Positions 10,560 to 19,149 of a DNA stretch of 64,000 nt are shown here, piece by piece (position 1 is the first letter of the stretch; each line of letters begins with the position of its first letter). The notes under the pieces are model-generated. The model was given only the letters and a program-made list of their open reading frames with translations. It did no database searches and was not told the origin of the DNA. The DNA lies in the NCBI GenBank assembly GCA_905221605.1, contig CAJNDS010002346.1, positions 1,000,740 to 1,064,739 of the forward strand. Reading direction: 5' to 3'. Origin of the DNA: Symbiodinium natans (lineage: Eukaryota > Sar > Dinophyceae > Suessiales > Symbiodiniaceae). The position numbers and the translations under genes are program-made.

Positions 10560-11000
10560 AGGAGTTAGCAACCTTGAACCCGAAGAGGAGCCGCTTTGTG
10601 ATTGAAGCGAGTCCTCACATGCTCTCCTTTCTTCTTGGGATAAGGGTTCGGGTTGAGGAGTGTGGGTTTTGCACTCAGAGTTTTAGGGTGGCAGGGCTTA
10701 GCATAGGACAGCTTCCAGGTGTGCTCCGTAATACAGCTGAGCTTGAAGCCCAATCCGAAGCTTCCCTGTGCCCCAAACACTAAATCTAAGCCTCCCCAAA
10801 CCCGCGATATTTGGGTGGCACACAAACAGAAGCCCAAACCCCAAACGCTGAACCCCGATTCCTAAACCTGAGCCGGAAACCTGAAACCCGAGCTTGTCGT
10901 AAAGTTGGGCTTCTGAAGTATTGTGTGCAAAGTGCAGTCGCCCCGTGGAGCCTGGCTAGACGGGTGGAAAAAAAAAACCCATAGCCCAAAACCCAAACAC
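10560..11000. other. Unassigned sequence with A-tailed repeat (family F)
   Basis: 10893-10976 is a family F copy (GTCGCCCCGTGGAGCCTGGC, TAGACGGGTGG, then A10). The remainder has short open frames on both strands without recognisable features. Confidence 0.5.
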
Positions 11001-11003
11001 ACA

Positions 11004-11300
11004 AAACCCTAAACCCTAGGCCCAAAACCCTAAACCCTAAACCCTAAACCCTAAACCCTAAACCCTAAACCCTAAACCCTAAACCCTAAACCCTAAACCC
11101 TAAACCCTAAACCCTAAACCCTAAACCCTAAACCCTTGAGGTATGGCAATAGCAACAGCCGCAAGGCAGCGCTCCAGGCGGGCACTTGGAGGTTCAGGGG
11201 ACCTTACTTGGGGGTTGAGGGTGTAGGGTTTAGGGTTTAGGGTTTAGGGTTAGGGGTTTAGGGTTTAGGGTTTAGGGTTCAGGGTTTAGGGTTTAGGGCT
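11004..11300. repeat. Telomeric blocks, C strand then G strand
   Basis: 11004-11136 is a near-perfect CCCTAAA block; 11221-11300 is a TTTAGGG block. About 85 bp lie between them, containing CACTTGGAGGTTCAGGGG, a possible trace of a MITE family A end. Confidence 0.96.
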
Positions 11301-12000
11301 ATAACCCTCATTTGTCACTGCACATATAAGTCCCCGAAGTCCTGCAAGCAAGTTTCAACTAGACTGATTGGGGTGATACGTGCCCCAAATCCTTAACCCT
11401 GAACCTAATTGGGATTAGAAGTACCCATGCACCTGGGGTTCTCGGGCTTCTTTAGAGACGTGCACGGGTTGAGGGTTGAGGGTTCGGAAAAGACTTTGTT
11501 TTTTCCAGGCTTTAGGTGGAATCTAGGTGCCTCGAGCTTCGCATAGTTTAAGGGGGTTTAGGGTTCAGGGCTTAGGGAAGCTCGTTGCGAACAAAAGGTC
11601 TTAAGGGCTTAAGAGCAGTGGGCTCTTTGGGTCCAACTCCAAGGCTTCGCTCAGAGAATCCCCACACCCCAACCAGGGTATGGTTTCGAGACTGCGTTTT
11701 TTGGGGGCTTACATTTATTTGCTTAAGAACCCCCCCCCCTCCAAACAGAGAATAAAGTGAATGACTGTGTTGCCCTTGCAAGGACGAATACTTTATTGTG
11801 GTGGTTCTAAGCAAGTGTAGCTTGGGGCATCGGGTTCAGGGCTTAGGGCGTAGGGCTCTGGGTTTAGGCCTGAGGACTTCAGGCTTAGGGCTTAGGGCAT
11901 AGTCTTCCCCCCCCCTGCCCTCCAGTGCAGAACCGAGGTACCTATCAATTAAAGAATATACATGACGATATTCGGGTCCCTAGTGCAATTCAAGGCATAG
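11301..12000. other. Unassigned sequence with MITE family C copy
   Basis: 11710-11820 has family C ends (TTATTTGCTTAAGAACCC and GGTTCTAAGCAAGTGTAG) around TTGCCCTTGCAAGGACGAAT. The rest is diverged telomere-like sequence and sequence without visible genes. Confidence 0.55.
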
Positions 12001-12172
12001 CCTCAACTTGTTGGTCCCGAAAGCCTAAACCCTAAACCCTAAACCCTAAACCCTAAACCCTAAACCCTAAACCCTAAACCCTAAACCCTAAACCCTAAAC
12101 CCTAAACCCTAAACCCCTAACCCCTAAACCCTAAACCCCTAACCCCTAAACCCTAAACCCTCAACTTGTTGG
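12001..12172 (-). repeat. C-strand telomeric block inside a 14-bp direct repeat
   Basis: CCTCAACTTGTTGG occurs at 12001-12014 and again at 12159-12172, and the DNA between is almost entirely CCCTAAA (12024-12160). This looks like a telomeric insertion that duplicated its target. Part of the repeat (CCCTCAAC) is itself telomere-like, so the non-telomeric match is about 8 bp. Confidence 0.7.
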
Positions 12173-12238
12173 GCTCTTTGGGTGGCGGCACGCAGGCGCT
12201 GGTTTCGGCGTCCGGCGGCAGCAACAGGGCCAGCAGGG
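12163..12238 (+). CDS. Exon-like fragment
   Basis: Open frame LGSLGGGTQALVSASGGSNR followed by AS, ending at GCAGGGTATGG, which offers a GT donor. It follows a telomeric block. Gly/Ser-rich; family unknown. Confidence 0.3.
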
Positions 12239-12248
12239 TATGGGTTCA

Positions 12249-12817
12249 AAAACCTAGACCCTAAACCCTAAAACCCTAAGCCCTAAACCCCAAGCCCCAA
12301 AAGCCTTAAACCGGTTGGCAGCTGTTCCCCCATGTACCTACAAAACTGGTTCTTCAGAATTAGGCCCATGTCAAAGCAGACGCATGTTGTCGAGAATGAT
12401 GTGTGGCAACGCTCAATCTTCCCCCAAGATCTATAGCTTGGTGCTTTTCCGAGTTATCCCTCCATAGCTAGAATATGAACTTTCCAAATACACATTACCA
12501 CCCCCGCATAGCCATCATGTGAACTGCCCAAATCAAAGAGCCCCTCCACCCCTAAACCCTAAGCCCTAAACCCCTACGCCCCTATACCCTCAACCCTAAA
12601 CCCTAAACGCCCGCCCTCCTCTCACAATGTCTATTCCAGGGTGTATAAGGGGTATATAAGGGTTCCCCCAACTAAGGGCCCACCATGAAACTGCCCTAAG
12701 ATGAACCCTAAAACTCCTTGGGCAGAATGGTTGGAGATACTGAACCCTAAACCCTAAACCCTAAACCCTAAACCCTAAACCCCAAACCCTAAACCCCAAA
12801 CCCTAAACCCTAAACCC
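12249..12817 (-). repeat. C-strand telomeric blocks and MITE family B fragment
   Basis: Blocks at 12249-12310, 12545-12610 and 12744-12817. Between them, 12635-12710 carries the family B core (GGGTGTATAAGGGGTATATA, AAGGGCCCACCATG). No gene seen apart from the exon-like segment starting at 12818. Confidence 0.85.
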
Positions 12818-12892
12818 TCCTTTGGCCAGGCTCTGGCTGCCGTACTCTCGCGCCTTTTGTCTGCCTGGGATGCAGTTCCTCTAAGTTCCCAG
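12818..12892 (+). CDS. Exon-like fragment with GT donor
   Basis: Reads SFGQALAAVLSRLLSAWDAV then PLSSQ, an amphipathic helix, and ends CCCAG|GTATGG, a good exon-intron border. The left border is a telomeric block without an obvious AG. Candidate internal exon; family unknown. Confidence 0.4.
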
Positions 12893-12917
12893 GTATGGTC
12901 CCTGACATTCTTTAAAG

Positions 12918-13135
12918 GCTAGGATGCCCAATAGTATTCCCTTTTTTGGCTGGTTTAGGTTCCCTTATAAACCCCTTTAAGCAAAAAAGGGCACCCTTTT
13001 TAAGCCTAGGTTACTGGGCAGCCTAGAAGGGTTCTGAAGTATGGGCCATCGGGTTTTTTATGGGGTTATATAAGGGGTCCCCATTTCAGGGCCCATGCAG
13101 AGGGACCGTGCAAGTACCCTAAGGCTCAGGGGCTT
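12918..13135. mobile_element. MITE family E followed by MITE family B
   Basis: 12918-13028 has family E ends (AGGATGCCCAATAGTA and TACTGGGCAGCCTAG) around TTCCCTTATAAACCCCTTTA and AAAAAGGGCACCC. 13024-13130 is family B (AGAAGGGTTCTGAAGTATGG, GGTTATATAAGGGGTCCCC, AGGGACCGTGCAAGTACCCT). Confidence 0.7.
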
Positions 13136-13256
13136 AGGATTTCACTGTCCGCCTCCGAATGTTTGTCAAGCAGGTGTCCGCATCAAGGCCCGCATATTGT
13201 AGGTTGCCGCAATGCAAGCCCAAGATCCCATGTTCATACTGTTCCCCAAACCCCCA

Positions 13257-13435
13257 ACCTTAAACCCTAGCCCCTAAACCTCAACCCTCAACCCTCAACC
13301 CTCAACCCTAAACCCCAAAAGACGCAAAGTAGTAAGTCATGTTTGGGGAGCCTCCTTTGGGCGAAGGGTGGGGGGAAGTTGAGTCTCCAACCTTCAAACC
13401 CTAAACCCTAAACCCTAAACCCTAAACCCGAAACT
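13257..13435 (-). repeat. C-strand telomeric blocks
   Basis: 13257-13320 (CCCTCAA and CCCTAAA) and 13395-13435 (CCCTAAA, ends AACCCGAAA). Confidence 0.93.
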
Positions 13436-13774
13436 ATGACTTGTTTTCCTGTCTCGCTTGTGACTTGTTCTTCGTTTCTCGCTGGTGACTTTGCACTTCG
13501 CTTGTGGCCTTTTTTTTTGCGCACAGGGGTAGAACACTCAATGGCAGCGTGTTTCCAGCACATTCATCAGTACTGTTGTCGTTATTTCTCTTGTTCTCTT
13601 CTTGTTTTGGTTGTTTGCTTCTAAAATTGGGCCCTGCAGAGAGTACCCTAAATCCTAAACCCTAAGCCCCAAACCCACCCTAAACCCAGAGGGGGTCTGC
13701 TAGGCGGGTGGCAAAAAAGCCCTACACCGCAGCCCGAGAACACCTCTCAATTCAGGAATCCGCCTCATTAGGGT
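13436..13774 (+). other. Unassigned sequence
   Basis: A 62-codon open frame (13436-13624) is Cys/Leu/Ser/Phe-rich (VTCSSFLAGDF, CCRYFSCSLLVLVVC) and could be chance in a T-rich tract. 13690-13715 is a fragment of family F (GGCGGGTGGCAAAAAA). Confidence 0.35.
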
Positions 13775-14052
13775 TTCGGGTTGGGGTTTAGGGTTTAGGG
13801 TTTTAGGTGTTAGGGTTTAGGGCTTAGGGCTTAGGGCTTAGGGTTTAGGTGTAGGGTTTAGGTGTAGGGTTTAGGGTTGAAGAGTTTACTGAAAGCAGGG
13901 CCATTGGGCAACCTGCGAAGGACACTTGGAGGCCCTCCGGGAGCAGGGCACGCTGGAAGCTGCGGCGGCGGAGCGTTTGTTGCCACTCGGTCTTCGGGTC
14001 GGGGGTTTAGGGTTTAGGGTTTATAGGTTTAGGGTTTAGGGGTTTAGGGCGT
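13775..14052 (+). repeat. G-strand telomeric blocks
   Basis: 13775-13880 (TTTAGGG with TTAGGGC and GTAGGG variants) and 14003-14052. They bracket an exon-like segment. Confidence 0.93.
13899..13998 (+). CDS. Exon-like fragment
   Basis: Reads QGHWATCEGHLEALREQGTL then EAAAAERLLPLGLRVG, helix-forming and protein-like. Starts after AAAGCAG and ends before a TTTAGGG block. Family unknown. Confidence 0.38.
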
Positions 14053-14630
14053 CTAGTAGTTCAGGGTTTCCTGCTGATCTGCGGAGTCCGGATGCAACAA
14101 GGAGGTTAAGGTTTGGGAGTTTCGGTTTAGGAGGTTAGGGTTTCTGATTGGGGCTTGGGATCTGGGCTTTAGGGTGGAGGGGGTTGCGAGGTTTACGATC
14201 TTGGGTTGGTGATGATTACTTGTGGGCTCGGGTGTGGCACCCCTCAACCCTAACCCCTAAACCCTAAAGTCAGCTAGGCGGGCAGCAAAACATGGCCCTC
14301 CTCGTCTGCGTAGGTGGATTCCCAGCGGGTAAGATTACATCTATTTGCTTAAGAACACCCCCCAAAAAAAGAAAATAAATAAAATAAACATGAAAACAAA
14401 AGGACAATAATCCCTGTATTGCCCTTGTAAGGAAGAACCCTAAATCCTAAACCCAAAACCCAAAACTCAAAACCTTAGAACCCTAAACGGTTCTTGCGCA
14501 AACAGTAGACTCAGACCCCGGGCCCGATTTTTGGAAGTTCGTGCGGCGCACACGCTGAAAGGGGCCAGCTACTACTTCAAGGGTAAGTTCCTGCAAGTTG
14601 AGGGGGGGGGGGCACCCAACAGGGCTTAGG
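14053..14630. other. Unassigned sequence with MITE family C half-copy
   Basis: 14292-14329 begins ATGGCCCTCCTCGTCTGC (MALLVCVGGFPA) and meets GGTAAGA, a possible first exon with donor. 14335-14437 is the left half of family C (CTATTTGCTTAAGAAC, TATTGCCCTTGTAAGGAAG). The rest is diverged telomeric DNA. Confidence 0.45.
14520..14592 (+). CDS. Exon-like fragment with GGTAAGT donor
   Basis: Reads RARFLEVRAAHTLKGASYYF then K and meets G|GTAAGTTCC, a textbook donor. The residue pattern is protein-like. Family unknown. Confidence 0.4.
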
Positions 14631-14698
14631 GTTTAGGGTTTAGGGTTTAGGGTTTAGGGTTTAGGGTTTAGGGTGACCCACGAACTTCCTATTACTAG

Positions 14699-14802
14699 AA
14701 TCTCCGTGGCCGCCTGCGGAACTCAGCCGTTGGAGCCACCTGAGGCTGCTCGAGGCCCTCAGCAGAACTGTGCCCGAGGACCGTTGGGGGGGACCCGAAG
14801 CC
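14699..14802 (+). CDS. Exon-like fragment
   Basis: Reads SPWPPAELSRWSHLRLLEAL then SRTVPEDRWGGPEA with no stop, beginning after TACTAG (acceptor-like). Leu/Arg helix followed by a polar segment. Family unknown. Confidence 0.42.
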
Positions 14803-14977
14803 CTGAGCCCTAAACCCTAAACCCTAAACCCTAAACCCTAAACCCTAAACCCTAAACCCTAAACCCCAAACCCCAAACCCTAAACCTTAAACCCGAAACC
14901 CTAAACCCGAAACCCCAAACCCTAAACCCGAAACCCCAAACCCTAAACAAACCCCAAACCCCAAACCCTAAACCTGC

Positions 14978-15085
14978 CTCCTGTGCAAGAAGCCCCAAGA
15001 GCTGCGGGGCACGGGGCTTCAGCAGCTGGAGATTCAGGGGGAGCGGGGTTTAAAGTACGCCAAGGGGCTTGTGATTGAGGGTTGA
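14978..15085 (+). CDS. Exon-like fragment ending in a stop
   Basis: Reads LLCKKPQELRGTGLQQLEIQ then GERGLKYAKGLVIEG and TGA. Strong protein-like composition. It lies between a C-strand and a G-strand telomeric block; the stop may be true or may lie in an intron. Confidence 0.43.
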   Translation, partial: LLCKKPQELRGTGLQQLEIQGERGLKYAKGLVIEG

Positions 15086-15196
15086 GGGGTTTCGGGGTTT
15101 CGGGGTTTAGGGTTTAGGGTTTAGGGTTTAGGGTTTAGGGTTTAGGGTTACCGGGTTTAGGGTAAGTGGTCGGGGCAAGGGCACAGTATCTCGGAA

Positions 15197-15325
15197 GCCG
15201 CAAATGCACTTGGCCGACATCCCTAAACCCTAAACCCGAAACCCTAAACCCCAAACCCTAAACCCTATACCCTATACCCTAAATCCTAAACCCTAAAGGA
15301 GCTGCAAATGCACTTGGCCGACATC
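15197..15325 (-). repeat. Telomeric block inside a 25-bp direct repeat
   Basis: GCCGCAAATGCACTTGGCCG plus ACATC (15197-15221) recurs at 15301-15325 with one mismatch (22 bp identical). Between the copies is almost pure CCCTAAA (15221-15298). It reads as a telomeric insertion with a long target duplication. Obvious GC/GT...AG splice sites are not placed at equivalent positions of the copies, so whether this is an intron is uncertain. Confidence 0.85.
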
Positions 15326-15386
15326 TTGCTGATCAGCCTTCTCGACCAGTCAGTCGAGGTGCCTTGGAGCTTGAGGAGGCCGCAAA
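15299..15386 (+). CDS. Exon-like fragment after telomeric insertion
   Basis: Reads ELQMHLADILLISLLDQSVE then VPWSLRRPQ. Its first part (QMHLADI) is exactly the segment duplicated across the telomeric block to the left. The frame continues into an A-rich stretch (to 15488), which is probably not coding. Family unknown. Confidence 0.4.
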
Positions 15387-15943
15387 GAAAAAACCAAACC
15401 GTGAAAAATAAACACAGTAATAGTAGTAGTCATGGCAGCAATAGAAATGATAATCATAAGGACCATGAAAAAAAGAATGTTCCTTAACATTAAAAAAATG
15501 GAAAGACTTCCTTTGCATAGTTGACTCGTGCTTTCAACTCGGGTTTAGGGTTTAGGTTTAGGGTTTATGACAGGCTTCTTGGCTTCTGGGCTGTTGAAAG
15601 CCAGATGTGGTGACCCCGGTCGCCAGCAACTTGACTTGTGCCTTCTGCTTGTGTCGCCTAGCCAGCTCTGCACTCCAATCCTAAGCCCGACAAACGAGTG
15701 GAATGGCAGATGGTGTGTAGGGGGGAAGTCACGGTTGAGGGGGGCCCCCTAGCTTTGAGCCCTTAGCCCTAAATAGACTCCCATGGTCGTCAGGGAGAAC
15801 TCAGCTTTGAGGGTGGAACCCCGAACGAAATATAGCCCGACCAGCAAAAAGCCGCACACCCTGCAGCAGCTCTATCCTCAAAAAGCCCTCGCTCAGAACT
15901 TTGAAGCCTGCAAAACAGGCACCAGAACCCGCAGGGGCCCCCC
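15387..15943. other. A/T-rich and unassigned sequence
   Basis: 15390-15500 is an AT-rich stretch (AAAAATAAACACAG, AATGATAATCATAAGG). A 61-codon frame at 15567-15752 is unremarkable. No gene called. Confidence 0.4.
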
Positions 15944-16022
15944 CAACCCTAAACCCTAAACCCTAAACCCTAAACCCTAAACCCTAAACCCTAAACCCTA
16001 AACCCTAAACCCTAAACCCCAA
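15944..16022 (-). repeat. C-strand telomeric block
   Basis: About eleven CCCTAAA units, followed directly by an exon-like segment (AATTTCCTCGAGG). Confidence 0.96.
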
Positions 16023-16023
16023 T

Positions 16024-16118
16024 TTCCTCGAGGTGCGACTGCTGGCTCTGCGGCACCTGGCGCCCATGGGCCCCGACTCGCCGCGCGTGCGCGGCGTGTC
16101 CGACTGCCCCTCGCGCGC
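16024..16118 (+). CDS. Exon-like fragment, HEAT-like helix
   Basis: Reads FLEVRLLALRHLAPMGPDSP then RVRGVSDCPSRA. The V-R-x-x-A-L-x-x-L-A pattern is similar to the segment at 8189. It ends where MITE family A starts. Inference only. Confidence 0.36.
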
Positions 16119-16126
16119 GAGGTTGT

Positions 16127-16313
16127 ACTTGGAGGTTCATGGGTACTTACAAGTTAGGGTTTAGGGTTTAGGGTTTGGGGTTTAGGGGTTAAAGTTTAAG
16201 GTTTAGGGTTTAGGGTACTTATCACCTCGTCTAGTTAGAACCTGCTTTCAAGACGTCGGGGGCTTGTAAGTACAGTTCTTATTGGGGTTAGAAGTACCGT
16301 GACTCTCCAAGTA
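16127..16313. mobile_element. MITE family A with internal telomeric block
   Basis: Ends ACTTGGAGGTTCATGGGTAC and AAGTACCGTGACTCTCCAAG are near-perfect inverted repeats. A TTTAGGG block (16155-16217) lies inside, so either the telomeric repeats entered a MITE or the MITE grew around them. Confidence 0.8.
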
Positions 16314-16409
16314 GGGGGGCTCCGCGCGCCGAAGAAGCAAACCCCCTAAGCCAAGTAGACCCTAACAGCCTTACGTGACTTTGCGGGCGCCCACGGCCAC
16401 CACTAATTT

Positions 16410-17450
16410 TCATTGCCCCACTTGCCCCACTTGCCCCACTTGCTTTTCCGGAAGAGCCAGTCGACGTTGCCCCACTTGCCCCACTTGCCCCACTTGCCCC
16501 ACTTGCCCCACTTGGTAGCCCGGTGGAGCTACTTGATTTTGCCTCACTTGCCCCACTTGCGGCGGGGCTGGGGGGGCTAGGGGAAAGTGAAGCAAGTCGG
16601 GCAAGTGAGGCAAGTGGGGCAAGTGGGGGAAGGGGCTCCCCAGAACCCCTCCTCCTTCCTTCTGGCTGGAGCCAACCAAGACTGCCTCAATAGGCAGACT
16701 TGTGACTGCAAACAGAGCTGCACCATGGGTCCCTGCCGAACCCCAGCTTGACCCATGCTCACAGGCCTGAACTCTCTTTGTGCCTGAACTTTCCTCTTGC
16801 CCCCCCCCCCCCGCCCCCCCTCCATCCTCCCCTGTTGCCCCGTGCTTGCCCCAGCCACAAGTCTGCTCCGAACTCTCTTTGAGGCAGACTTGCGGCGCAG
16901 CCAACTTTCCTCTTGCACTTCTCCGCCCCCCCCCCCCCCGCTCTTTCTTTTCCCAGTTATTGCTATATATTTTCTTTTATCATTTCGTCAGCCCAGCTTG
17001 GTTTACCTGCCCCGCTATCATGTTGCCCAAACAAAAAAGTCTGCCTCAAATACAGTCCGATTTGAGGCAGACTTGTGCGTTCGCCACAAACACAGTCCGA
17101 GTTGAGGCCAAGCTGGGTGAGGGTGGGTGGGGGGGTTGGGAGTCGAGGGAGCAAGGGTTGGGGGGGCAGATTGGTGGGGGGGTGTGCCCCACTTGCCCTT
17201 ACTTGCCCCACCCCACTTTCCCACCTGCCCCCAAGTGGGGCAAGTGGGGCAAGTGGGGCAAACGGGGCAAACGGAGCAAAAGGGGGCAAACGGGGCAAAG
17301 GGGCAAGTGGCAGAAATCACTTAGCGGCCCACACAGGGGCAAGTGGGGCAAGTGGGGCAAGGGGCAAGGGGGGCAATCACCCGGGGACCAGAGCAAGTGG
17401 GGGCAAGCGGGGCAAGTGGCAGAAAACGTTTAGCGGCCCACATTTGCACG
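16410..17450. repeat. CCCCACTTG minisatellite in inverted arrangement
   Basis: CCCCACTTG 9-mers run at 16414-16565 and 17180-17232. The complementary orientation (GGGGCAAGT) runs at 16590-16630 and 17234-17420. Between them are poly-C runs (16800-16815, 16925-16940) and a GAGGCAGACTTG motif repeated about five times, including a perfect hairpin at 17039-17070 (TCTGCCTCAAAT and its complement). Open frames of up to 217 codons on both strands are products of the repeat. Confidence 0.9.
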
Positions 17451-17680
17451 CCCACTGTTATGTGAATATAATGTCTGATTCATATTAGTACTCATAATCA
17501 TAAGAATAGGACTGATGTTACTAGTATTAGCTTTAGTATGAATAGTACTAGTATTAATATAAAGTACATTGATATGACATAGTAGAAAACAGCAGAAAGG
17601 GCAATCCTGAGGCCTTCGAGACAAGCAGCCGGCAGTCAAGTCGTTGGCTGCAGAGGTGCCTCTTTGCTTTTCGTCTTGGA
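17451..17680. other. AT-rich unassigned stretch
   Basis: AT-rich sequence with many TAGTA/TACTA motifs (TACTAGTATTAGCTTTAG, ATAGTACTAGTATTAA), which is unusual for the window. No gene seen. Confidence 0.5.
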
Positions 17681-17681
17681 T

Positions 17682-18170
17682 TGGGGTTTAGGGTTTAGGG
17701 TTTAGGGTTCAGGGTTTAGGGTTTAGGGTTTAGGGTTTAGGGTTAGGAAGCCTAGAAGCCCTAGGAGGGGGGTGGGGGTGGGGGGGAGTAGGGTGGGGGG
17801 CACAAAATCCCGAAGAAGGGAGCCCCCCGCCCCCGCAGCCTTTTTGTAAAGGGTTCTCAAGCATGGACACCCTAAACCCTAAACCCTAAACCCTAAACCC
17901 TAAACCCTAAACCCTAAACCCTAAACCCTAAACCCTAAACCCTAAACCCTAAACCCTAAACCGCAAACCCCAAACCCTAAACCCTAAACCCTAAACCCTA
18001 AACCCCAAAACCCCAAACCCCAAACCCTAAACCCCAAGCCCCAAACCCCAAACCCCAAACCCCAAACCCCAAACCCCAACCAAACCCCAAAGCCCTAAAC
18101 CCTAAACCCCAAACCCTCCCTTTCCAACCCCAAAGCCCTAAACCCTAAACCCCAAACCCTCCCTTTCCAA
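17682..18170. repeat. Telomeric blocks, G strand then long degenerate C strand
   Basis: 17682-17745 TTTAGGG; 17868-18170 CCCTAAA grading into CCCCAAA heptamers. The sub-unit CCCTCCCTTTCCAACCC is duplicated near 18114 and 18158. Confidence 0.94.
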
Positions 18171-19005
18171 CCCGGAGCTTGGCAGGTCCTGCAAGCATGG
18201 GGCCACGAACCGCGATGCGATCCGCGGGCGTACAACTCCCGCCACCCCGTCTTGTTTTGGGTTTTGGGCTTAGGGTTTAGGGTTCAAGGTTTAGGGTGTA
18301 GGGTTTAGAGTTTAGGGTTTAGGGTTTAGGAGTTAATGCATGCTGCGGGGACTGAGGTTGACAAGTTGGAGGGTTTAGGGTTGAGGGTTGAGGGTTGAGG
18401 GTTTAGGGTTGAGGGCTTAGGGCTACACGACTCCCGACACCTACCCGGGTTTTTGCCCAGAAGGCACAGTTCGCAACTCGGGTTCGGCCTACTCGGGCTG
18501 GGAGGTTGTGAAAAAGGGTCCCTCGGATGGGTACCGGAAAAAGAATTCCTAGGTCCTAGGGTTTAGGGTTTAGGGTTTAGGGCCTCAAAGGTCGTTTTGC
18601 AAAAAGGGGTTTAGGATTTAGGGAAGCCACAAACCCTAATTCTCTTTAAGGCGCCCTAAGCTTTCCTAAGGTTCCCTAGATACCGGCCTCCCCAAGAACC
18701 CGCACTCCCTTAAAGAACCTATAATTAGGTCCTAAGGGAAGATAAGGGCCAGAATCGGGGGAACCTTAAGGGGCACAAGCTTAGGGGCAAGAGTTTAAGC
18801 CCTAAACCCTAAACCCTACACCCTAAACCCTAGGTCCCCAGCAAGCAGCTGCCACTTACCTCTTCCGGGTGCCCCTGCGGGTCAACCGCTGCAGGTGGCG
18901 ACGTGAACCTACATCCTGAAATCCTAAAACCCTAAACCCTAAGCCCTAAACCCGAAACCCTAAACCCGAAACCCCAAACTTCGGGATCAGCCATGCCCCC
19001 CACCT
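18171..19005. other. Diverged telomeric sequence and a small inverted repeat
   Basis: 18250-18440 is diverged TTTAGGG/TTGAGGG. 18655-18780 shows inverted ends (CCCTAAGCTTTCCTAAGG and CCTTAAGGGGCACAAGCTTA), a possible MITE. Short CCCTAAA tracts at 18795-18830 and 18915-18980. No gene called. Confidence 0.5.
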
Positions 19006-19149
19006 TTGTTGCACCCCGGGCCCTTGGCCCTTCAGCATTCCCCAACTTTGGCTCTCTCACCCCCGGGGGGGGGGGGGGCGGGTGATGGATGTTGGCGGGC
19101 TCTGATTCCAAGGAGTATCCCTGACATCAGAGGCAGGATGCTTCTTATG

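Larger units (their letters stand above)
14631..15165. repeat. Telomeric blocks G, C, G
   Basis: 14631-14676 TTTAGGG; 14810-14972 CCCTAAA with CCGAAA and CCCCAAA variants; 15093-15165 TTTAGGG. Two exon-like segments lie in the gaps. Confidence 0.94.

Noticed and set aside
16410-17488. Open frames of 65-217 codons on both strands
   Set aside because: The 9-bp repeat keeps all frames open; the residue repeats follow the DNA repeat and no domain is visible.
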